From Clostridiales bacterium (GTDB lineage Bacteria > Bacillota_A > Clostridia > Lachnospirales > Lachnospiraceae), in NCBI GenBank assembly GCA_030154385.1, contig JASKJZ010000135.1, positions 1 through 6,844 on the forward strand: DNA of 6,844 nt, in the 5' to 3' direction. Positions 1 to 5,488 of this stretch are shown here, piece by piece (within the stretch, counting starts at the first letter, position 1; each line of letters opens with the position of its first letter). The position numbers were made by a program, and so were the translations under genes. The notes under the pieces were generated by a model, which did not search any database, was not told the origin of the DNA, and was given only the letters and a program-made list of their open reading frames with translations.

Positions 1-1332
1 TTATACCGTGAAGAAAGAACGCTGCCAGGAGAAGAAACTCTTCGCGTACTTGATGTGGCAGCTAAAATGCTAGGAGAGACGAGCGTTAAGCTTAGTTTCC
101 AGAGAAAAATGGAAAAGATGGCCTATTATGATCAATTAACAGGAGTCCCTAACCGACAGTTTTTAGGAGAATACATGAAATCTGCTTTGGAGAATGCCAG
201 TAAAAGTAAGGAGCCGTTAGCCGTATTCTTCATAGATATAGATTCCTTTAAATTAATTAATGATACCCTGGGACATCACAGCGGAGATCAGATTTTAAAG
301 GTTATTGCACAGCGAGTCAAGCAAGAACTGCATTCCAATGATTTTATATGTCGCTTTGGTGGAGATGAATTTTTAATCTTAATATCCAGTCAGGATAGTT
401 ATGAGGATTATCTTACCTTTGCCAGAAAACTCGTAAACAGCATTTCATTGCCAATTTTTTCGGAAGGGCAGAAATATACCATTACCGCAAGCCTCGGGGT
501 TTCAATTTATCCAGACGATGGAATAGATTATGAGACTTTAATAAAAAATGCGGATAATGCTATGTATAAGGCGAAGGAGAAAGGAAAGAACCAATATGTC
601 ATATGTACGGAAGAGATAAAAGCTGAGGTGAGACGCAAACAAATTATTACTTCCGATTTATATCGTGCCTTAGAAAAGAGGGAGTTGTTTTTGATGTATC
701 AACCTCAAATATCCTTATTGGATGGGATGCAAAGGGGTATGGAAGTACTAGCAAGGTGGAAGCATCCGATTTACGGTATGATTTCACCAGATGTATTTAT
801 TCCAATTGCGGAGCAAACGGGAGTGATTGAGTCAATTGGTCTTTGGATTATCGGAGAGGCTTGCAGGCAGGAGAAGGAATGGGAAGTGCAGGGGTTGTCT
901 GCCCTTCGAATTGCGGTTAATGTTTCGGTCAAGCAATTACTATATCCCGACTTTATAAAACATATACAAGAACTCTTAGATAAAATGCAGATGGAGGCAT
1001 CACATTTGGAGTTTGAGATTGCGGAAAACATTGCCATACATGAAACAGAGGCGATTGTCCCCATTTTAAATCAAATAAAAAAAATGGGAATCTCGATTGC
1101 AATTGATGATTTTGGAATGGAATATTCTTCTCTTAGCCGCATTCAATCACTTCCTGTGAATCGACTGAAAATTGATATGAATTTTATACAGGGAATTACA
1201 AAAGGTGAAAAGGATCAAATAATTATTGATGTTATTATTAAGTTAGCAAAGCGTTTAAAGATTGAGGTAATTGCGGAAGGTGTTGAAAAAGAGGAGGAAG
1301 TCCAATTTCTTGCAGAAAAAGGATGTCAATAA
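1..1332 (+). CDS. GGDEF-EAL cyclic-di-GMP protein, 5' partial, EAL domain cut short by an in-frame stop
   Basis: Diguanylate cyclase/phosphodiesterase whose beginning lies left of the window. The frame is open from base 1, so the GTG at 55 is not the true start. Counting codons from base 1, residues 1-35 resemble the end of a GAF domain. A GGDEF domain follows (about 38-200) with FIDIDSFK, the GGDEF motif at codons 120-124 (358-372) and the closing NADNAMYKAK helix. The EAL domain starts near 215 and keeps the first motif as EVL (codons 248-250), N307, the DDFG pair 369-370, K390 and E426. The product I-site (RxxD) reads HSND, so classical feedback inhibition is doubtful. A TAA at 1330-1332 ends the frame after GCQ, two codons before the conserved QGY. 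Diguanylate cyclase activity is probably retained; phosphodiesterase activity is probably lost. Its mate immediately downstream is a paralogue. Domain assignment is firm; activity is inferred. Confidence 0.9.
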   Translation, partial: LYREERTLPGEETLRVLDVAAKMLGETSVKLSFQRKMEKMAYYDQLTGVPNRQFLGEYMKSALENASKSKEPLAVFFIDIDSFKLINDTLGHHSGDQILKVIAQRVKQELHSNDFICRFGGDEFLILISSQDSYEDYLTFARKLVNSISLPIFSEGQKYTITASLGVSIYPDDGIDYETLIKNADNAMYKAKEKGKNQYVICTEEIKAEVRRKQIITSDLYRALEKRELFLMYQPQISLLDGMQRGMEVLARWKHPIYGMISPDVFIPIAEQTGVIESIGLWIIGEACRQEKEWEVQGLSALRIAVNVSVKQLLYPDFIKHIQELLDKMQMEASHLEFEIAENIAIHETEAIVPILNQIKKMGISIAIDDFGMEYSSLSRIQSLPVNRLKIDMNFIQGITKGEKDQIIIDVIIKLAKRLKIEVIAEGVEKEEEVQFLAEKGCQ

Positions 1333-1389
1333 GCACAAGGCTATTTGTTCTGTCCACCTCTTTTTCAGGATGAGGCGATGCATTTTTTA
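535..1389 (+). repeat. Paralogous direct repeat, copy 1 (GGDEF last helix plus EAL domain)
   Basis: This 855-bp stretch aligns codon for codon, with no net gap, to 2997-3851. The distance from TLIKNAD to the catalytic QGY is 801 bp in both copies. Protein similarity is high throughout, for example IDDFGMEYSSLSRI in both. One block of 26 identical bases occurs at 1105-1130. This indicates tandem duplication of the parent gene followed by divergence, mostly at third codon positions. Confidence 0.8.
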
Positions 1390-1440
1390 CAAGGAAACTA
1401 TCATTATTCCAAGTTATTAGGGGAGGGGGATTCGCTGTGA
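1333..1440 (+). pseudogene. Orphaned C-terminal tail of the upstream EAL domain
   Basis: Reading on in the same frame past the TAA gives AQGYLFCPPLFQDEAMHFLQ and then a short tail ending at TGA 1438-1440. This is the expected end of an EAL domain: QGY carries the last conserved active-site glutamine (codon 1336-1338), followed by the usual PL and a final helix. It matches QGYYFYKPL in the downstream paralogue at the same spacing. The tail shows no further stops or frameshifts, so the nonsense change looks recent, or the stop is sometimes read through. The old stop TGA overlaps the GTG start of the next gene, which indicates that the two genes were originally translationally coupled. Confidence 0.82.
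1421..1430 (+). promoter_or_regulatory. Ribosome binding site deciding the GTG start of the membrane EAL gene
   Basis: A purine run containing GGGAGGGGGA ends six bases before the GTG at 1437, good spacing for that start. The alternative ATG at 1443 would be 12 bases away. The GTG shares two bases with the ancestral TGA stop of the upstream gene, a classic coupling overlap. Confidence 0.65.
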
Positions 1441-3872
1441 GAATGCTTCCAAATGCAATTTTTTTACTTGCCATTCTATGTATTTGTCTGGGGATTTATC
1501 TTTTGTATTTGAATAAAAATGCTAGTATCAATAGCATTGCTTATTTTTGCTGTTACGGTATGGGAATCTGGTGCTATGGAACAGCAAAAGCTTTGTATGC
1601 GAATACCTATTTGGATGCACTTGTCTATCTAAAGTTTACCATAATCGGGGTTATTGGGTTTGTTTCTACCTTTTTGCATTTGTGTATTCTTTTTACAAGA
1701 AGAGAGACAACTGGAAGGAAAAGCATTCTGCCGCTGCTTTTCTACCTTCCTGCTTCGGTTATGATTTACATCTTTGCTTTTTCTTTGGGAGCGAGTGCAA
1801 GAATTTATAAACTCGTACAAGGAACGGGAGGCTGGCAAAGCTTCTTTCAGAAACAGCAGGTTGCTCTTTTGCTGGATGTATTTGTATTTGTGTATTTATT
1901 GAGTGCTGTTTTGCTCCTGCTTTGGTGGAGAGAAAAAAGAAAAGGGGCAGAGGATAAACGTTATCGTAATTATATTTGCCTGCTGACGTTGTTTGTTATC
2001 GTATCATTTCTTATCATTATCGTACTTGATTTACGAAGACCCCTTGGTTATTATCATGAGTACCTATTATTACTGGTAATCGTACCCGTCATAACTGCTT
2101 TTTTTATTGTACACAGACATCCTTTTCTTGGAGAGGATGAAGAAATATTGGAAGATAAGGTCTTTATGGATCGTTCACGCAACAAGGTGGTACAGCTTTT
2201 TTCGGGTGCACTTGTGTTGGGAGGAATTATTTATTTTGTTACTCAATATTTTTATGGAAACAATCATAGGGTATGGGAGCTATGGAAGATGACTTTCTTT
2301 TTGTTTTTTATTGGAGCGCTGATTCATCTTTTACGAAAATCCGCGATTAGGAGAGAGAGTAAATCCATTGTTTATGCCATTCTTTTATCGTTGTGCATTC
2401 CGATTATTACGTTGGAATTTATTGACAGTGCAGCTATTTCCATGTGGGTTTTTCCAGTGATTATTATGATTACAGGGATTTTATTTTATGATACTGCTGT
2501 TATGCTCTTAGTTTCCACCACAATGGTGATGACGCAGTGCTACCTCTGGATTCGAGTACCCAAAAGCGTAGTTTATTTGGATCATTCCGATTTTTTGGGA
2601 CGAATTATATTGTTGGCGGGTGCTATATTTTTGGTTTCTTATATCAATCGAATTTATCGTAAACGTCTTACGATTTTATCCGATAAAATACGGGAGCAAG
2701 ATCTGCTTTTTCTGATTTCAGCTCTGGGAATGGATGCATCATCGGAAAATGTAACAGAAAAAATGGAGGAGATTTTACAACAGTTATGTAGCTTTTTTCA
2801 TGCCAGTTGTGGATTGGTTGATTTTATAGGAGAAAACAATTGGGAAGATATTCCCAAAAAATATTCCTTCTGCAATGAGATTGTAAGAAAATCTAAGAAG
2901 GAAAGTAATGAAGAGGTTGTCACAGTACCTCTTTCTTATCAGGAAACGTCTATGGGAACTTTACTTCTTTCACTTGAAAAAAGGGAGGATGAAGATACCT
3001 TAATAAAAAATGCAGATATTGCAATGTATCGGGCAAAGGGAAAGGGAAAGGATCAGTATGTATTTTGCTCGGAGGAGATGAAAACACAAACGCAATATAC
3101 AATGACACTTACCAATCAAATTTATCAGGCATTAGAAAGAGAAGAATTTTTCCTTTGCTATCAGCCGCAAATTGATGCAAAAACAGAGGAGATTGTTGCG
3201 CTGGAGGCTTTGATTCGTTGGAAGCATCCTGTATACGGTTTGATTTCTCCCGCAACCTTTATTCCGATTGCGGAGCATACTGGAACCATTCAAAAGATAG
3301 GAGAGTGGGTGCTTTACGAAGCTTGCAAAAGAAATATGGAATGGCATAGTCTAGGGGGAATAAAACCAAGGATGGCAGTCAATGTGTCCATCAATCAGTT
3401 GTTAACCCCTACCTTTGTGGATATCGTACGTAGGGTTTTAAAGGAAACGAGTCTTTCGGCAAACTATTTAGAACTGGAAATAACGGAGAACATCGCAATG
3501 CAAGAGACAGAACGGGTACAAATGGTACTATTGGAATTAAAAAAGTTAGGGGTTTCTTTGGCGATAGATGATTTTGGAATGGAATATTCTTCGCTCAGTC
3601 GAATTAAGTCACTCCCTCTGAATCGATTAAAAATTGATATGCATTTTGTGCAAAGAATTGCACATAGTGAAGCGGATTGTATTATGATTGATATCATTAT
3701 CATGCTAGCGAGAAATTTGGGCGTTAAGGTGATAGCAGAAGGGGTTGAAACGAAAGAACAGTTTGAGTTTCTTGTGGAACGGGATTGTGACGAAATTCAG
3801 GGATATTATTTTTATAAGCCACTTACACAGGAAGAAATAAATGACTTTTTGACCTCGATATCCTATAATTGA
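1437..3872 (+). CDS. Multi-membrane-spanning GAF-EAL c-di-GMP phosphodiesterase with a mostly deleted GGDEF domain
   Basis: Predicted membrane-bound c-di-GMP phosphodiesterase (c-di-GMP to pGpG), 811 aa. Residues 1-230 hold about seven hydrophobic segments resembling the N-terminal 7TM sensor region of some histidine kinases. About five more lie between 250 and 403. A GAF-like domain starts near 420 (LLFLISALGM) and runs to about 515. At residues 519-522 the sequence jumps directly into TLIKNADIAMYRAKGKGK, which is only the last helix of a GGDEF domain, so no cyclase active site exists. The EAL domain (about 555-808) is complete: EAL at 590-592, N649, the EITE motif (681-684), D711/D712, K732, E768 and Q788-G-Y. 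It should be an active enzyme. Its partner is the upstream truncated GGDEF-EAL paralogue, with which it overlaps by a GTGA junction. The signal sensed by the membrane part is unknown. A frame-preserving internal deletion explains the architecture best. Confidence 0.9.
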   Translation: MRMLPNAIFLLAILCICLGIYLLYLNKNASINSIAYFCCYGMGIWCYGTAKALYANTYLDALVYLKFTIIGVIGFVSTFLHLCILFTRRETTGRKSILPLLFYLPASVMIYIFAFSLGASARIYKLVQGTGGWQSFFQKQQVALLLDVFVFVYLLSAVLLLLWWREKRKGAEDKRYRNYICLLTLFVIVSFLIIIVLDLRRPLGYYHEYLLLLVIVPVITAFFIVHRHPFLGEDEEILEDKVFMDRSRNKVVQLFSGALVLGGIIYFVTQYFYGNNHRVWELWKMTFFLFFIGALIHLLRKSAIRRESKSIVYAILLSLCIPIITLEFIDSAAISMWVFPVIIMITGILFYDTAVMLLVSTTMVMTQCYLWIRVPKSVVYLDHSDFLGRIILLAGAIFLVSYINRIYRKRLTILSDKIREQDLLFLISALGMDASSENVTEKMEEILQQLCSFFHASCGLVDFIGENNWEDIPKKYSFCNEIVRKSKKESNEEVVTVPLSYQETSMGTLLLSLEKREDEDTLIKNADIAMYRAKGKGKDQYVFCSEEMKTQTQYTMTLTNQIYQALEREEFFLCYQPQIDAKTEEIVALEALIRWKHPVYGLISPATFIPIAEHTGTIQKIGEWVLYEACKRNMEWHSLGGIKPRMAVNVSINQLLTPTFVDIVRRVLKETSLSANYLELEITENIAMQETERVQMVLLELKKLGVSLAIDDFGMEYSSLSRIKSLPLNRLKIDMHFVQRIAHSEADCIMIDIIIMLARNLGVKVIAEGVETKEQFEFLVERDCDEIQGYYFYKPLTQEEINDFLTSISYN
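2982..3065 (+). other. Deletion scar: GAF end joined to last helix of a lost GGDEF domain
   Basis: The codons for KREDED are followed directly by TLIKNADIAMYRAK, with the join near 2991-3000. In the upstream paralogue the matching TLIKNAD begins at 535, and a similar acidic stretch GEETL lies at 28-42. Between those two points that gene carries the end of the GAF domain and the whole GGDEF core, about 498 bp or 166 codons. Both flanks encode E-T-L or D-T-L, so a short direct repeat could have mediated an in-frame deletion. The exact breakpoint is inferred by comparison with the paralogue. Confidence 0.7.
2997..3851 (+). repeat. Paralogous direct repeat, copy 2 (GGDEF last helix plus EAL domain)
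   Basis: Second copy of the repeat at 535-1389. The 26-base identical block lies here at 3567-3592. The stop codon at 1330 of copy 1 lines up with the GAA of Glu786 (3792-3794) here, so a single G-to-T change at an equivalent glutamate codon would create it. Confidence 0.8.
3841..3869 (+). promoter_or_regulatory. Putative sigma-A promoter for the mobA-molybdoenzyme operon
   Basis: ATGACT at 3841-3846 (four of six matches to TTGACA), a 17-bp spacer and a perfect TATAAT at 3864-3869. It sits in the last codons of the EAL gene, and the TGA stop follows the -10 directly. Transcription would start near 3876, leaving a leader of roughly 45-65 bases before mobA. No regulator site could be assigned with confidence. 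A chance match in A+T-rich DNA is possible. Confidence 0.45.
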
Positions 3873-3922
3873 TTTAGGTAACAACTGATAATTTGCATGA
3901 TGATTCGCACGATATACAAGAA

Positions 3923-4558
3923 ATGAGAGATGACTTAAATATGATACATACAGTGGGAATCCTATGCGGGGGAAATAGTAGACGTATGGGAGAAAATAAA
4001 GCAATGCTATTATTAAAAGGACGTTCTTTTTTGCAATGCCTTTTAGAAGAATTTGGACATTTTGATGAGATTATGTTAGCAGGAGGACAAAAAGAAGCAG
4101 ATTACGGATATGGGATTCGTTCACTGCCCGATGAGAATAAGGGAATTGGTCCAATTGAAGGAATTCGTCAAGTACTAAAGAACGCATCCAGTGAATATGT
4201 GTTCATTTGCGGTGTTGATATGCCATTACTAAAGCACCAATTTGCTTTTTATTTGGAACAATTTATTTGCAGTGATTATGATTGTTATGTGATAAAAGAA
4301 GGGGGGCGTCGTCATCCCCTGTGCGGAATTTATAAAAAAAGTATGCTTCCTTTGATTGAAACCTCTATTGCAAGCGGAGAATACCGCCTTAATCAGCTAT
4401 TAGATAATACAAGACTAAAGGAGGTATCACTTCGTTATAGCAGCTTAAGTGCAGGATATTTAAAGAATATAAATACAAGAGAGGATTATCGTCATTTAAT
4501 TCAGATACTACAAAAAGAGTCACAAGGGAGGGAATATGAAGGATTGCATCGGTTGTAG
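3923..4558 (+). CDS. mobA: Molybdenum cofactor guanylyltransferase MobA
   Basis: Transfers GMP from GTP to molybdopterin (Mo-MPT), giving the guanine dinucleotide cofactor that DMSO-reductase-family enzymes carry as bis-MGD; a soluble cytoplasmic enzyme. Numbering from ATG 3923 (211 aa): the nucleotide-binding signature LCGGNSRRMGENK is at 14-26 (usually LAGG, here LCGG). GIGPIEGI at 74-81 is the conserved GxGP loop. VDMP at 98-101 carries the metal-binding Asp99 (commonly CDMP). RRHPLCGIY and a closing NINTREDY are also family features. Length is close to the usual ~200 aa. The start is uncertain: ATG 3941 gives 205 aa and fits the family's short lead-in to the glycine loop, while TTG 3893 lies too close to the likely transcription start and has a badly spaced RBS. 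It overlaps the next gene by 23 bases and serves the molybdoenzyme encoded two genes downstream. Confidence 0.88.
   Translation: MRDDLNMIHTVGILCGGNSRRMGENKAMLLLKGRSFLQCLLEEFGHFDEIMLAGGQKEADYGYGIRSLPDENKGIGPIEGIRQVLKNASSEYVFICGVDMPLLKHQFAFYLEQFICSDYDCYVIKEGGRRHPLCGIYKKSMLPLIETSIASGEYRLNQLLDNTRLKEVSLRYSSLSAGYLKNINTREDYRHLIQILQKESQGREYEGLHRL
4524..4532 (+). promoter_or_regulatory. Ribosome binding site of the ferredoxin subunit gene
   Basis: AAGGGAGGG lies inside the 3' end of mobA, three to four bases before ATG 4536. It supports this start, which puts the first cluster cysteine at residue 4, and supports translational coupling to mobA. Confidence 0.6.
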
Positions 4559-4976
4559 GGCTTGTATGATTGCTTGTAAGGATGAGCACCAGCTACCGCT
4601 TGGTATTATGCTTCGACAGGTAAGGGAAGTGGAGCTAAGTTTATCAACAAAGGTACAAGTTGATTACGAATCAGTGGCTTGTAGGCAATGTAAGGAGGCG
4701 GCTTGCATTAGAGTATGTCCAACAAAGGCATTATTTTATCAGATGGATGGCACAGTTAGCTATTGCAGAGATAAATGTGTCGGATGCGGTGCCTGTGTGC
4801 GAGTTTGTCCTGATCAGGAAATTTTTCAGGAGGAGAAGAGAGGAAGAATCTTCAAATGCGATACCTGCTATAACAGGCGGCAGGCAGGATATTTGCCGGT
4901 TTGCGTAGAAGCCTGTCCGACGAGGTGCCTTACTTTTGAAATCGAGGAAGGAGGAGCTTTTAAATGGAACAAATAA
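4536..4976 (+). CDS. Four-[4Fe-4S] ferredoxin subunit, DmsB-like
   Basis: Electron-transfer subunit that would pass electrons to the molybdopterin catalytic subunit encoded next. The 146 residues hold four cysteine groups in the DmsB/NrfC/PhsB pattern: C4-C7-C10-C14, C49-C52-C57-C61, C81-C84-C87-C91 and C108-C111-C123-C127. Two further cysteines (77 and 131) lie outside these groups. The protein begins MKDCIGCRAC and lacks the roughly ten-residue N-terminal strand that usually precedes the first cysteine in this family, and it is short overall. No Tat signal or membrane segment is present; DmsB-type subunits normally carry none of their own. The gene starts inside the mobA end and its own end overlaps the next start by 13 bases. 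The family is clear; the exact partner complex is inferred from gene order. Confidence 0.9.
   Translation: MKDCIGCRACMIACKDEHQLPLGIMLRQVREVELSLSTKVQVDYESVACRQCKEAACIRVCPTKALFYQMDGTVSYCRDKCVGCGACVRVCPDQEIFQEEKRGRIFKCDTCYNRRQAGYLPVCVEACPTRCLTFEIEEGGAFKWNK
4949..4954 (+). promoter_or_regulatory. Perfect Shine-Dalgarno of the chaperone-catalytic fusion gene
   Basis: AGGAGG, nine bases before ATG 4964, sits inside the end of the ferredoxin gene. It confirms that translation of the fusion starts at the chaperone part. Confidence 0.75.
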
Positions 4977-5488
4977 AAATACAAGAATATCGTTATTTAG
5001 CTGCTCTATTTACATCATTTGATGTCTGCTGGGAGGTTATGGGCAAGCTCCCCTATTTTTGTGATGCAGAAAAGAGAGATAAAAAGGAAGAATATGATTT
5101 TATCTTCCGTGGGTGTGATGCAGATTTGACTATCCCGCTTTGGGCATCTGCCTGCATGGGTCGTGGTGGTATTTTATGGGATCAAACGACACGTTTTGTG
5201 ATTGAGGAATATGAGAAATGGGGATACGAAGAAATCGATATGGAGGGTAAACCACCTGATTATATTGGACAAATGTATCGTTTTTTAGCATTTCTTTCCA
5301 TTAAGCTTTTCGATGAGAATATAAAAAAGGAAACCATTCTTTCCATACAAGAAGCGAGAGATTGCTTTGAACGTGATTATGTACAGCCGGTTTTTATTGC
5401 TCTTTTAAAGGAAATGCAAACTAACTGCAAAGATAGTGTATTTTGTGCTATGTTGGAAAACTATAAAAGAGATGCTGGGTTGATTGAT
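4964..5488 (+). other. TorD/DmsD-like chaperone domain of the fusion
   Basis: Codons 1-175 of the fusion. All-helical composition, the PLW motif, the PPD motif followed by a hydrophobic helix, and FERDYVQPVFIALLKEM near 135-151, which takes the place of the FxxxHLxxW segment of TorD although the HL and W are not kept. The length matches a small but complete chaperone of this family rather than a fragment. The boundary is approximate. Confidence 0.72.

Noticed and set aside
1330..1332. Programmed recoding or selenocysteine at the internal stop
   Set aside because: The codon is TAA, not TGA, no recoding hairpin or known readthrough context is evident, and the aligned residue in the paralogue is glutamate. 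A nonsense mutation is simpler.
1381..1415. A promoter before the membrane EAL gene (TTTACA 1386-1391 with TATCAT or CATTAT)
   Set aside because: Spacings of 7 and 10 bases do not fit a sigma-A promoter.
3849..3869. TTGACC paired with TATAAT as a promoter
   Set aside because: The spacer would be only nine bases. ATGACT at 3841 with 17 bases is the better pairing.
3869..3884. FNR/CRP-like palindrome TTGATTTAGGTAACAA upstream of mobA
   Set aside because: Half-site spacing does not fit TTGAT-N4-ATCAA and one half is mismatched; it also lies at the predicted transcription start. Too weak to call.
3893..3922. TTG start for mobA at 3893
   Set aside because: It adds a charged lead-in not seen in the family, the only AGG is 14 bases away, and it lies very close to the likely transcription start.
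3464..4004. Minus-strand reading frames opposite the EAL end and mobA
   Set aside because: They mirror strongly conserved coding sequence on the + strand, have no ribosome binding sites, and their products resemble nothing known.
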